From: Amycolatopsis bullii
GTDB lineage: Bacteria > Actinomycetota > Actinomycetes > Mycobacteriales > Pseudonocardiaceae
Assembly: GCF_014654205.1 (NCBI RefSeq)
Contig: NZ_BNAW01000008.1
Coordinates: forward strand, 124,001 to 188,000
Length of the DNA stretch: 64,000 nt
Reading direction: 5' to 3'
Shown: positions 1 through 7,940 of the stretch, piece after piece
How the letters are laid out: each line of letters starts with the position of its first letter
Position numbering within the stretch: the stretch's first letter is position 1
Translations under genes and position numbers: made by a program
The notes under the pieces: generated by a model
The model's input: the letters and a program-made list of their open reading frames with translations, nothing else
What the model was told of the DNA's origin: nothing
Database searches by the model: none

Positions 1-650
1 TGGACCAGCGTCGCCGCCCGGGTGGGCGGGAGGTCCGCCACCGTCAGGCCGTTGAGATCGCCGCTGCCGACCGACGCCGGAAGCGCGGCGTGCACGACGA
101 CCTCGTCCTCCGCGCGCTGCTCGTAGTAACAGGTCAGCCGTCCGGCCGGGGTGACGTCCGCCTGCGGGAGGCGGCGGCCGAGCTCCGCGCAGAGCGGGTG
201 CACGACCGGCCCGATCGCCTCCGGCGCGAACCCGGCCGCGACGCCGGTCAGCTCCACCACCCGCATTCCGGGCAGCTCCTTGACCACGACGTCGTGGGCG
301 GGTGGCCGGCCGTCCGCCTCGATCGTCCGCAGCCGTGCCTCGATCTGCATCAGCCGGGCCGCGCCTTCGGCGAGCGCGGCTTCCAGCTCCGCGCGCCGCA
401 GGGCGAGCATGCCGCGCACCTGCTCGACCGTGACCTCGTCCGCCAGCAGCGTGGCCACCTGGTCGAGGGTGAACCCGAGGTCCTTCAGCGCGACGATCCG
501 GTTGAGCCGCGCCAGCTGGCCCGCGGTGTAGCTGCGGTAGCCGGTCGCCGGGTCGACGCGCGCCGGGCGCAGCAGCCCGAGCGCGTCGTAGTGGCGCAGC
601 ATCCGGACCGAAACCCGGCCGTGGCGCGCGAAGTCACCGATCGAGAACAC
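1..650 (-). CDS. MerR-family transcriptional regulator (3' end outside window)
   Basis: Reading from a GTG at 648-650, the protein begins VFSIGDFARHG, then VRMLRHYDALGLLRP and TGYRSYTAGQ, the classic MerR winged-helix N-terminus, followed by a helix rich in Leu/Glu (LKDLGFTLDQVATLL). The remaining part is the effector-binding half and runs off the left edge, so the gene is partial. The start overlaps the 3' end of the amidase gene by 17 bp on the same strand, so the two are probably cotranscribed. The effector is unknown; the long C-terminal part suggests a GyrI-like or BmrR-like sensor, which is inference. Confidence 0.85.
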   Translation of the reverse strand, partial: MFSIGDFARHGRVSVRMLRHYDALGLLRPARVDPATGYRSYTAGQLARLNRIVALKDLGFTLDQVATLLADEVTVEQVRGMLALRRAELEAALAEGAARLMQIEARLRTIEADGRPPAHDVVVKELPGMRVVELTGVAAGFAPEAIGPVVHPLCAELGRRLPQADVTPAGRLTCYYEQRAEDEVVVHAALPASVGSGDLNGLTVADLPPTRAATLV

Positions 651-1923
651 GGCTCGATCCTTCCCGAGGCGGGACGAATCCGCCGACGACGTCCGCGGCG
701 AGTTCCGCGAACGTGATCGCCGTGTCGTCTTCGTGCGCGGGCCCGACGATCTGCAGCCCGGCCTGCCGCGCGGGGGCGCTGACCGCCGGCAGCCCGGGCA
801 GCGACGCCTGCGCGATCCAGAACACCTGGTCGTCGTAGCGCTTCCGGTCGTCGTGGGCCGGCGCCGTGGTGAACACCGTCGGGCAGAGGAAGACGTCGAC
901 GTCGGCGAAGTAGCGGGCCCAGGCGGCGGTGAAGACGGCCCGCCGCCGCTCCTGCTTGGCGGCACCGGCGAGGTCTCGTCCTTCCTGGCTCGCGAAGAAC
1001 AGCTCCACCTGGAAGCCGAACGCCTCGGCCTGGGCGGCCAGGTCGACGTCCGCCGGACGGCCCTCGTGGATCCGCACCCCGGCGCGGGCCAGTGCGTCGA
1101 CGGCGTCCGACAGCACCGCGCCGACCTCGCCGGTCACCGGGCAGGCCGGATCGTCGAGCACGACGCCGACGCTGAAGTCCTCCAGCCGGGACCGCCGTGA
1201 CGGCCGCACCGGCCCGCCGGTGACGCGTAGGGCGAGCCGCAGGTCCGCGGCCGACCGGGCCAGGGGACCGACGGTCAAGGGGAACTCCCGGGCGAGCGAG
1301 GCGGGCGGCCCCGGCGGCTGGAACCCGCGCAGCGGCACGGTGCCCGGCGTCGGCTTGAGGCCGTGGACACCGCAGTACGCCGCCGGGATCCGGATCGACC
1401 CGGCCAGGTCGGAGCCGTATTCGAGGTACGTCAGGCCGTCGGCGAGCGCGGCCGCGGCGCCGCCGCTCGAGCCGCCCGGCGTCCGGGCGTGGTCCCTCGG
1501 GTTCAGCGTCCGCCCGTGGAGCGGGTTTTCGGTCCGGCCGAAGTCCGCGAGCAGGTGGTGCACGTTCGTCTTGCCCACGACGATCGCCCCGGCGGCCCGC
1601 AGCCGACGCACGACCGCCGCGTCCTCGTCCGCGACGCAGGCGGCGAACGCAGGCTCACCCCACGTCGTCGGCAGGCCCTGCACGGCGAAGGCGTCCTTGA
1701 CCGTCATCGGGACGCCGTGCAGCGGCCCGGCGTCGTCGCCGCGGGCCACCGCACGATCGGCCTCCGAAGCCGCCTCCAGCGCGGACTCGCGGCAGGTCGC
1801 GATGACGGCGTTGACGGTCGAGGCGTCGATGCGGGCGAAGAGCTGTTCGGTCAGGTCACGCGCCGAAAGCTCGCCGCGGCGGATGCCGTCGGCCACCTCG
1901 GTCGCGGTGCGGAAAGGCGTCAT
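634..1923 (-). CDS. Amidase signature family hydrolase
   Basis: This 429-residue protein has the full amidase-signature catalytic set: Lys76 in VKDAF, the cis-Ser in the GGSSGG box (Ser152) and the nucleophile Ser176 in DLAGSIRIP. Such enzymes hydrolyse C-N amide bonds; the exact substrate (aliphatic or aromatic amide, or a tRNA-independent Glu/Asp amide) cannot be told from sequence. The length fits stand-alone amidases of 430-470 residues. No signal peptide is seen, so it is cytoplasmic. It lies directly upstream of, and overlaps, the MerR gene, which may regulate it or sense its product. Confidence 0.9.
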   Translation of the reverse strand: MTPFRTATEVADGIRRGELSARDLTEQLFARIDASTVNAVIATCRESALEAASEADRAVARGDDAGPLHGVPMTVKDAFAVQGLPTTWGEPAFAACVADEDAAVVRRLRAAGAIVVGKTNVHHLLADFGRTENPLHGRTLNPRDHARTPGGSSGGAAAALADGLTYLEYGSDLAGSIRIPAAYCGVHGLKPTPGTVPLRGFQPPGPPASLAREFPLTVGPLARSAADLRLALRVTGGPVRPSRRSRLEDFSVGVVLDDPACPVTGEVGAVLSDAVDALARAGVRIHEGRPADVDLAAQAEAFGFQVELFFASQEGRDLAGAAKQERRRAVFTAAWARYFADVDVFLCPTVFTTAPAHDDRKRYDDQVFWIAQASLPGLPAVSAPARQAGLQIVGPAHEDDTAITFAELAADVVGGFVPPREGSSRVLDR

Positions 1924-2033
1924 GGGTCCGGGATAGGGCCTGACACGGTGTCAGGGTCAACCGCAGCGGGTAGCCCTCCACGGTGATCGCCGCCCGAACC
2001 GCGGGTGGCGCAGCCCGGCGGAGGGAAGCCTCG

Positions 2034-2180
2034 ATGACCGCACCCCCGGTACCGCCCGAACCGGTCCAGCCCGCCCCCGTCGGCCCGGCCCCCGCGCCGG
2101 ACCGGCCACTTCAGGAACCCGGGGTGCCCGTCCCGGACCCGGTGCCGCCGGAACCGAAGCCGGGACCCGAGCGAGACTGA
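2034..2180 (+). CDS. Small proline-rich protein, possible
   Basis: A 48-residue reading frame starts at ATG 2034 after a GGAGGG-like ribosome site. It is almost entirely Pro, Val, Ala and Glu (for example PPVPPEPVQPAPVGP). No domain is recognisable. It is divergent from the amidase and sits 52 bp before the next plus-strand gene. Composition alone could arise by chance in 70% GC DNA, so the call rests mainly on the ribosome site. Confidence 0.3.
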   Translation: MTAPPVPPEPVQPAPVGPAPAPDRPLQEPGVPVPDPVPPEPKPGPERD

Positions 2181-2195
2181 ATACGAAAGCCAGAT

Positions 2196-2212
2196 CATAT
2201 GAATTTCGTATG
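2196..2212. promoter_or_regulatory. Near-perfect 17-bp palindrome, likely operator
   Basis: CATATGAA-T-TTCGTATG is an inverted repeat with 8-bp arms and one mismatch, lying 21 bp before the oxidoreductase start. A partly overlapping 8-bp repeat ATACGAAA (2181-2188) / TTTCGTAT (2204-2211) uses the same sequence. The AT-rich dyad stands out in GC-rich DNA and has the size of a TetR- or MarR-type operator. The binding protein is not identifiable here. Confidence 0.5.
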
Positions 2213-2232
2213 ACTTCGTGTACCGTCGGAGT

Positions 2233-2679
2233 ATGACAACAGCGCAGAGCTACCGCCGGATGGTCAACGCCGGCAACAAGATCGTCGTGGGGCTGCAGCG
2301 GCTCGGCGTCGCCTTCGGCCCGATGCAGCTGCTCACCGTCCCGGGACGGCGCACCGGGGTGCCGCGGACGTTCCCGATCGCGGTGATGCCCATCGACGGG
2401 GCGAGCTACATCGTCCAGGCCTATCCGAAGGCGGCCTGGGTGGCGAACGTGCGGGCCGCGGGCGAGGTGACCCTCACCCGCGGTCGCCGCTCGTCGGCCG
2501 CGCGGCTGGCCGAGCTGCCGGTGGAGGCGCGGCGGCCGGTCCTGCGCCGGCTCGTCGAAACGAGCCCGCCGAGCGTGGGGAAGCGGTTCGTGACGACCGG
2601 ACTGGCGGACGCGCCGACGCCGGACGCCGTCGCGGCGGCCGCGGATCGCATCGCGGTCTTCCGCGTCGAACGGTCCTGA
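2233..2679 (+). CDS. Deazaflavin (F420)-dependent nitroreductase-family protein
   Basis: The 148-residue product has the family motif LLTVPGRRTGVPRTFPI followed by a short beta-barrel (IDGASYIVQAYPKAAWVANVRAAG), typical of the Ddn/DUF385 split-barrel family that binds F420 or related flavins in actinobacteria. The start at 2233 follows CGGAGT; an in-frame start at 2218 exists but overlaps the operator-proximal promoter region. The preceding palindrome suggests repression by a small-molecule-sensing regulator. The substrate is unknown. Confidence 0.8.
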   Translation: MTTAQSYRRMVNAGNKIVVGLQRLGVAFGPMQLLTVPGRRTGVPRTFPIAVMPIDGASYIVQAYPKAAWVANVRAAGEVTLTRGRRSSAARLAELPVEARRPVLRRLVETSPPSVGKRFVTTGLADAPTPDAVAAAADRIAVFRVERS

Positions 2680-2689
2680 GTCGGCGGCG

Positions 2690-3388
2690 CGGTTTCTCCA
2701 AGGCCCGCAACACCTGCCGGGCCGCGCGGCGGGCGGCCGGGCCCGGGAGGATGGTGCGTTCGCCGTCGGGCTGGGGTGCCGGGGCGCCTGGCTCGTCCGC
2801 CGCAGCGTGTTCCACGCTTCGCCGGGGTCGCAGCGGCGGAGGGCGATGACGATGCCCTTGGCCTCTTCCGGTGCGGCCGCGACTGCAGGAGGTCCAGCAT
2901 CTGATCGGTCCGGTCCGGCCGGGCCGCTTCGGCGACGACCAATGCCATCGCGGTGAGCCGCTCGTGGCGCCGCAGCACGGTCACCGTCTCTTCGGTGGCC
3001 GGGCGGTCGAGGGTCACCGACAGGACCAGGGTTCCCTCGGCGGCCCACGCCGAGGGAGCGCCGCGACCCCGCGCACCCGCGGCGAGGCCAGGGTGGCGCT
3101 CCAGCAGACCGCTCAGCGTCAGGGACGCCGGCGGTGGTCGGCGTAGACGTCCGCGGTCACCACCGGCTCACCGGTGTGGCCGGCGGTCGGGACCGGGCCG
3201 CCCAGCCCGTTCAGCTGGGCCGGGACGAAGGCCCCGGAGATCCCGTTGGCGGCGGCCACGTGCAGGGGGCCGCCGCGGTGGTGCACGGACACCGCCGCGC
3301 CGAGGGCGCCCGGCGCGTCGGCCGCGATCCGGGCGAGCAGCTCTTCGAGCAAGGGGGTCACGCCGGGCGTCGCGGGAAGGACAGTCAC
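2690..3388 (-). pseudogene. Frameshifted GAF-ANTAR regulator gene
   Basis: The GTG start at 3388 follows GAGGAGGGG and opens a GAF-like segment (VSVHHRGGPLHVAAANG, TGEPVVTADVYADHRR) that stops at 3119. The GAF reading continues in another frame (LTLSGLLERHPGLAAGAR, then VLRRHERLTAMALVVAEAA, then DQMLDLLQSR to about 2880). It shifts again into a clear ANTAR domain (EEAKGIVIALRRCDPGEAW NTLRRTSQ, about 2790-2870). At least two single-base shifts break what would be an RNA-binding antitermination regulator. The intact ribosome site and good local conservation argue for recent decay, or for sequencing errors in GC-rich DNA. Confidence 0.65.
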
Positions 3389-3448
3389 CGCACCCCTCCT
3401 CGGCGGGGTGGGAGCGGGGCCCGGGTCCGGGCCCCGCTTCGCTCGGGA

Positions 3449-3880
3449 TCAGGCCTTGATCTCCCGGCGGTCGCCGGCGCCGTCGATCTCGATGCGGCGC
3501 GGCTTCGCCTTCTCGACGATCGGGATGCGGACGGTCAGCACCCCGGCGTCGTAGTTCGCGGTGATGTGCTCGGTGTCGAGCGTGTCGCCCAGGAACAGCT
3601 GGCGGGAGAACACGCCGAGCCGCCGTTCGGAGACGTGCATCCGGACGTCGTCACCGGTCGGCAGGGGCCGTCGTTCGGCCTTGACCGTGAGGACGTTGCG
3701 CTCGACGTCCAGCTCGACGGCGCCGGGATCGACGCCGGGGAGGTCGAAGCAGACCACGAACTCGTCGCCGGCGCGGTAGGCGTCCATCGGCATCGCGGCC
3801 GGCTTCGACCAGGTGCCGGCGCCGAAGACCTGCTGGGCGAACCGGTCGAGGTCGCGGAACGGGTCGGTGCGCATCAACAT
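3449..3880 (-). CDS. hsp18: Hsp20 / alpha-crystallin small heat-shock protein
   Basis: The 143-residue protein has the alpha-crystallin domain from about residue 33 to the end: the start strand [28 protein letters not shown], and the closing [13 protein letters not shown] with the I-x-I-like edge. These chaperones form oligomers and hold unfolded proteins. ATG 3880 was chosen because AGGAGG lies 9 bp upstream; the longer frame to 4057 lacks such a site and would swallow the operator. It is divergent from the gene at 3987, whose product is a likely repressor, with a palindrome between them. Confidence 0.93.
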   Translation of the reverse strand: MLMRTDPFRDLDRFAQQVFGAGTWSKPAAMPMDAYRAGDEFVVCFDLPGVDPGAVELDVERNVLTVKAERRPLPTGDDVRMHVSERRLGVFSRQLFLGDTLDTEHITANYDAGVLTVRIPIVEKAKPRRIEIDGAGDRREIKA

Positions 3881-3939
3881 CGGGATCCACCTCCTGGAAC
3901 TCGTCGACTCTGGTGTCAACACGCAGGTCTGTTCTAGCA

Positions 3940-3958
3940 TGTCATCAAAACGATGACA
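3940..3958. promoter_or_regulatory. Palindromic operator between hsp20 and its regulator
   Basis: TGTCATC-AAAAC-GATGACA has perfect 7-bp arms around a 5-bp spacer. A further GATGAC half-site follows at 3978-3983 next to the plus-strand start. The position between two divergent genes suggests one protein controls both promoters, as RheA does for hsp18 in Streptomyces (a different protein family; analogy only). Confidence 0.6.
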
Positions 3959-3986
3959 AGAGACGGGTCGTCGAAAGGATGACGTG

Positions 3987-4595
3987 ATGGACGCAACCGA
4001 TCCGACCGGCGCGCTGCGCCGGATCCAGGAGGTGGTCGCGGCCGCCCGCGGCGGCACGGGAGACCAGGGACAGGTGCTGGACGCGCTGTCCGGCCTCCGG
4101 TTGCTGCGCGAGGAGCTCGCGAGCTGGGAACCGGAACTGATCGCGGCGGCCAGGGCGGCCGGCGCCAGCTGGGTGGCGCTCGCCCCCGCGCTGGGTGTCG
4201 CGAGCCGCCAGGCCGCGGAACGGCGTTACCTGCGGCTGCAGCCCTCGCGCACCGGGGAGAAGACCGGCGAAGCACGGGTCGACGCGGAACGCGACCGGCG
4301 CGCGGGCGACCGGGCCGTCGCCGACTGGGCCCGTCGCAACTCCGCGATCCTGCGCCAGCTCGCCGGCCGGGTCAGCGCGCTCGACGGGCTCGGCCCGGCC
4401 GCGCAGGAGAGCGCCGACCGCCTCGGTGCGGCCCTCGGCGACGACGACCCGGCGACGCTGCTCCCGCCGCTGGCCGCCGCGCAGCCGCACCTGACCGGCG
4501 CGCACGCCGGGCTCGCCGAGCAGCTCGGCGAGATCTCCGCCCACACCGACCAGCTCCGCCGCGACGCCGCCGGCAACCGCCGCTCCCGGGAGTGA
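3987..4595 (+). CDS. HSP18-type transcriptional regulator (HTH)
   Basis: The 202-residue protein has a helix-turn-helix-like stretch at about residues 52-75 ([24 protein letters not shown]). A long charged alpha-helical C-terminal part ([32 protein letters not shown]) suits dimerisation. Genes of this type usually stand divergent to hsp20 in actinobacteria. ATG 3987 is preferred over GTG 3984 because GAAAGGA is placed for it. It probably represses hsp20 at ordinary temperature and binds the TGTCATC palindrome; this is inferred from position. Confidence 0.75.
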   Translation: MDATDPTGALRRIQEVVAAARGGTGDQGQVLDALSGLRLLREELASWEPELIAAARAAGASWVALAPALGVASRQAAERRYLRLQPSRTGEKTGEARVDAERDRRAGDRAVADWARRNSAILRQLAGRVSALDGLGPAAQESADRLGAALGDDDPATLLPPLAAAQPHLTGAHAGLAEQLGEISAHTDQLRRDAAGNRRSRE

Positions 4596-4658
4596 AGCGG
4601 GTTTGCCCGGCCGCCCACCGGGCACCCGCTGCGCGAGCGACGGAAGGACGGTGCCGCC

Positions 4659-4892
4659 ATGACCGCCGAACCCCCGGATCCGGATCCCCGCCGGACCCCG
4701 GACCTGGAACCCGGAGGCGGCGTGCCCCCGGGCAGCACGCCGCCCGACTCCGGCCAGACGTCGGGGCTGTCGCACCCGCAGCCCATGCCGTCCAAGGCGA
4801 TGCCGGTGCTGTGGCTGGTCCTCACCGGCGTGCTCGTGCTGATGGTGGCCGGGCTGGTGGTCTCGCTCGCCTTCGGCTGGCTGAGTGTCTGA
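4659..4892 (+). CDS. DUF6480-like small membrane protein
   Basis: A 77-residue protein with a Pro/Gly-rich acidic N-terminus (PDPDPRRTPDLEPGGGVPPG) and one C-terminal transmembrane helix (VLWLVLTGVLVLMVAGLVV). GGAAGGA sits upstream. The N-terminal motif resembles DUF6480 proteins common in actinobacteria, often near stress genes. Function unknown. It follows the hsp20 regulator by 63 bp on the same strand. Confidence 0.7.
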   Translation: MTAEPPDPDPRRTPDLEPGGGVPPGSTPPDSGQTSGLSHPQPMPSKAMPVLWLVLTGVLVLMVAGLVVSLAFGWLSV

Positions 4893-4921
4893 GACCGGTC
4901 CGGACCGGGTACTCGCGACGC

Positions 4922-5095
4922 ATGGACGACACTCCTGACCGGACCGAAACCCGGGCCGAACTGCTGCCCGAAGAACAGGCCGTGGAGAGCGCGGACCCCG
5001 AGGCCCAGGCCCGCGAGGTCCTGCGCGACTCCGACCGCCGCACCGAGCACCCGGAGGCGACGCTGGGGCGCCGCAAGCCCGAGGACACGGTCTAG
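4922..5095 (+). CDS. Small conserved-looking acidic protein
   Basis: A 57-residue hydrophilic protein, rich in Glu/Asp/Arg (TETRAELLPEEQAVESADPE), with no cysteine and no membrane segment. The ribosome site is weak. Its TAG stop shares CTAG with the stop of the opposite-strand gene 5092-5253. It resembles small stress-region proteins but I do not recognise a family. Confidence 0.55.
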   Translation: MDDTPDRTETRAELLPEEQAVESADPEAQAREVLRDSDRRTEHPEATLGRRKPEDTV

Positions 5096-5253
5096 TCGCC
5101 GCCGCGGAAGTTCTCCTGCGTGGCCGGGTGACCCGGCCGCGCCTTCGCGTCTTCGTCTTCCAGCGGCCCGTCGGGCTCTTCGCGGCGAGGTGGCTCACCG
5201 ACCGGGTTTCCGCTCGAGTCCACTTCGCCGGCTTCGTCGTGGGGCTGCGACAT
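5092..5253 (-). CDS. Small acidic hydrophilic protein
   Basis: This 53-residue frame (start MSQPHDEAGEVDSSGNPVGE, end ATQENFRGGD) follows a perfect AGGAGGAACG ribosome site, which is the main reason to accept it. It is very acidic and probably unstructured. It is convergent with 4922-5095, sharing four bases at the stops. No function is assignable. Confidence 0.6.
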   Translation of the reverse strand: MSQPHDEAGEVDSSGNPVGEPPRREEPDGPLEDEDAKARPGHPATQENFRGGD

Positions 5254-5284
5254 CGTTCCTCCTCCGGTTGCCGATCTTTCGCGG

Positions 5285-6499
5285 CTACCCGGCGGACACC
5301 GGTGTCAACCGCTCCTCGGCCGGCGTCTCGCGGCGCAGCAGCAGCACCGCGCCCAGCCCGAGCGCGGCCACGACGGCGAAGAACCAGAACCCCCACGGGT
5401 AGGCGACTCCGGCGGTGACCAGCGCCCCGGTGACGAACGGGCCGAGGATGGAGCCCAGCCGCCCGACCGCCGACGTCAGCCCGAGCGCGGTGCCCCGGGC
5501 CTGCGCCGGGAACGCGTGCGCGACGTAGCCGTAGATCAGCACCTGCGCGGAGAACACGAAGACGCCGGTGAGCAGCACGACCGCGTTGAGCACGACCGCG
5601 TTCCCGATCTTCAGGCTCAGCGCCGCCAGCAGGACCGCCCCGGCCCCGAACCAGATCCGGGCGATCCGGCGGATGCCGAACCGGTCGGCGATCGTGCCGG
5701 CCAGCACCAGCCCGAGCACCGCGCCGATGTTGAGCACCAGCAGCAGGGTGATCGACGTCGAAATCGGGTAGCCCGCCGTGCGCATCAGCTGCGGCAGCCA
5801 GGTGTTGAGCCCGTAGACCAGCAGCAGTCCCATGAACGAGCCGGTCCACACCGCGATGCTGATCCGCCGGAACCGGCCGCCGAGCAGGTCTTTGAGACCC
5901 ACGCGCTCCTGCTGTTCCCTGGCCGCGAGGTAGGCCGCGGACTCCGGCAGCTTCCACCACATCAGCGGCACCGCCAGCAGCCCGACGATCCCGCCGCCGT
6001 AGAACAGCAGGTGCCAGTCCTCCTTGGCGTACAGCGCGAGGACCGAGGTCAGCACCGCGCCGACGTGGTAGCCGGTCATGGTGAACGTGCTCGCGCTGGC
6101 GCGCCGCCGCGCGGGGAGGTTCTCCGACATCACGGTCAGCGCCACCGGCATGCACGCGCCGAGGCCGAGCCCGGCGAGGAACCGGAAGACGCCGAAGGTC
6201 GCGACGTTCGGCGCGAGCGGCGTCAGCAGGGTGAACAGCGAGAACAGCAGGACCGAGCCGATGAGCAGCACGCGGCGGCCGAACCGGTCGGTGAGCGGGC
6301 CGAGGCCGGCGGCGCCGACGGCCACGCCGATCAGCGACACCGTGGCCACCGCGGTCGCGCCGGCCGCGGTGAAGCCGAGGTAGCCGCTCTTGAGCAGGGT
6401 CGGGATGGTGGCGCCGAGCGCGACCAGGTCGTAGCCCTCGAGCAGGACGGTCAGCCAGCAGAGAACCGCCGTCCACGCGCCACGAGACGTCGTTGTCAT
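5285..6499 (-). CDS. MFS transporter, aromatic acid:H+ symporter type
   Basis: A 404-residue permease with 12 predicted helices. It has the MFS signature DRFGRR after helix 2 (GLGPLTDRFGRRVLL), RFLAGLGLGACMPVALTVMSE in helices 4-5 and a repeated DRFGIRRIAR in the second half. The N-terminal GYDLVALGATIPTL matches the conserved GxD motif of aromatic-acid symporters such as PcaK/BenK. ATG 6499 follows GAGGAGAAAGACG. It closes the benzoylformate operon, so it likely imports mandelate, benzoylformate or benzoate. Confidence 0.88.
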   Translation of the reverse strand: MTTTSRGAWTAVLCWLTVLLEGYDLVALGATIPTLLKSGYLGFTAAGATAVATVSLIGVAVGAAGLGPLTDRFGRRVLLIGSVLLFSLFTLLTPLAPNVATFGVFRFLAGLGLGACMPVALTVMSENLPARRRASASTFTMTGYHVGAVLTSVLALYAKEDWHLLFYGGGIVGLLAVPLMWWKLPESAAYLAAREQQERVGLKDLLGGRFRRISIAVWTGSFMGLLLVYGLNTWLPQLMRTAGYPISTSITLLLVLNIGAVLGLVLAGTIADRFGIRRIARIWFGAGAVLLAALSLKIGNAVVLNAVVLLTGVFVFSAQVLIYGYVAHAFPAQARGTALGLTSAVGRLGSILGPFVTGALVTAGVAYPWGFWFFAVVAALGLGAVLLLRRETPAEERLTPVSAG

Positions 6500-6510
6500 C
6501 GTCTTTCTCC

Positions 6511-7938
6511 TCAGAACGGGTAGTGCGCGATGTCCGCGCGGACGGTCAGCCACTGCGTCTCGGTGAAGGCCTCGATGTTGGCCTTCGCCCCGCCGAAGCG
6601 GGAGCCGTTGCCGGAGTCGCCGACGCCGCCGAAGGGCGCGGTCGGCTCGTCGCCGACGGTCTGCTCGTTGATGTGCACCTTGCCCGAGCGGACCTCCTCG
6701 GCCAGCTGCATCGCGGTGCCGACGTCACCGAGGATGCCCACCGACAGGCCGTACTCGGAGTCGTTGACCAGGCGCGCGGCCTCGTCGAGGTCGCGGTAGG
6801 CGCGCACCGGCGCCACCGGGCCGAAGATCTCCTCGCGCCAGGCCGGGCTGGTGTCGTCGAGTCCGAAGAGGACGGTCGGCGGGTAGAACGGCGCGTCGGG
6901 CTTGCCGCCCGCCAGGACCTGGGCGCCCGCGGCGACGCTGCGGTCGACGACGTCGGTGACGTGTGCGAGCTGACGGTCGTCGATGATCGGGCCGAGTGCG
7001 ACGTCGCCCTCGGCCGGGTTGCCGACGGGAAGCCGCCGCGCCTTCCCGGCGAGGGCTTCGACGTATTCGTCCACTTGGGATTCGTGGACCAGGTGCCGTC
7101 CGGTGGTCATGCAGATCTGGCCCTGGTGCAGGAACGAGCCGAACGCGCCGGCGGAGGCCGCCTTGGCGACGTCGGCCCCGGGCAGCACGACGAGCGCGTT
7201 GTTGCCGCCGAGCTCCAGGTGGACGCGCTTGAGCGAGCGTGCGGCGGCTTCGCCGACCTTGCGCCCGGCCGCGGTCGAGCCGGTGAACGACACGACCGAC
7301 ACCTCCGGCGCGTCGACCACCGCGGCGCCGACGGCCGCGTCCCCGGGCAGCAGGTGCAGCAGGCCGTCGGGCAGCCCGGCCTCCTCGAAGACGCGCAGGA
7401 TGCTGACGCCGCCGCAGACCGCGGTCCGCAGGTCCGGCTTGAGCAGCACGGCGTTGCCGAGTGCGAGCGCCGGGGCGACCGAACGGATGGCCAGGATGAG
7501 CGGGAAGTTGAACGGCGAAATCACCGAGACCACGCCGGCCGGCACCCGGCGGGCCAGCGACCAGCGGGGTTCGCCGGTGCTCAGCACCTCGCCGAGCGGG
7601 TGCGTCGGCAGGGCGGCGGCCTCGAAGCAGATCCCGGCCGCCATGTCGGTCTCGATCCCGGCCTTGGGCCGCGTCGAGCCGGCTTCGCGGACGATCCAGT
7701 CCTGCACCTCGGCGGCGTGCGCCTCCCACAGCTCGCCCGCGCTGCGCAGCACGGCGGCGCGTTCGGCGGGCTTGCGGCGGGCCCAGTCGCGCTGGGCCTT
7801 CGCGGCGGTGGCGGCGGCGGCCGCGACGTCGTCCGGCGTCGCGATGCCCACGCTTCCCAGCACGTTCCCGGTGGCCGGTTCGACGACCTCGTGGGTCCCG
7901 CCGGTGCCGCCTCGGAATTCGTTCTCCAGCAAGGTCAT
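6511..7938 (-). CDS. Aldehyde dehydrogenase, benzaldehyde-type
   Basis: A 475-residue NAD(P)+-dependent aldehyde dehydrogenase. It shows SPFNFPLILAIRSVAPALA (cofactor loop), VSFTGSTAAGRKVG, the general base Glu in LELGGNNALVV and the nucleophile Cys in GQICMTTGR, plus EEIFGPVAPV. It starts 2 bp after the stop of the decarboxylase gene, so they are cotranscribed. In the mandelate pathway this step turns benzaldehyde into benzoate (MdlD role). That function is inferred from context; vanillin dehydrogenases look similar. Confidence 0.88.
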   Translation of the reverse strand: MTLLENEFRGGTGGTHEVVEPATGNVLGSVGIATPDDVAAAAATAAKAQRDWARRKPAERAAVLRSAGELWEAHAAEVQDWIVREAGSTRPKAGIETDMAAGICFEAAALPTHPLGEVLSTGEPRWSLARRVPAGVVSVISPFNFPLILAIRSVAPALALGNAVLLKPDLRTAVCGGVSILRVFEEAGLPDGLLHLLPGDAAVGAAVVDAPEVSVVSFTGSTAAGRKVGEAAARSLKRVHLELGGNNALVVLPGADVAKAASAGAFGSFLHQGQICMTTGRHLVHESQVDEYVEALAGKARRLPVGNPAEGDVALGPIIDDRQLAHVTDVVDRSVAAGAQVLAGGKPDAPFYPPTVLFGLDDTSPAWREEIFGPVAPVRAYRDLDEAARLVNDSEYGLSVGILGDVGTAMQLAEEVRSGKVHINEQTVGDEPTAPFGGVGDSGNGSRFGGAKANIEAFTETQWLTVRADIAHYPF

Positions 7939-7940
7939 GA

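Noticed and set aside
929..1936. Long plus-strand frame opposite the amidase gene
   Set aside because: It is an antisense shadow in high-GC DNA. It has no motif, while the minus strand carries the complete amidase signature.
3945..6476. 843-residue minus-strand frame spanning hsp regulator and small genes
   Set aside because: Its sequence is Arg/Pro/Ala-rich with no domain and lies across several well-supported genes in other frames.
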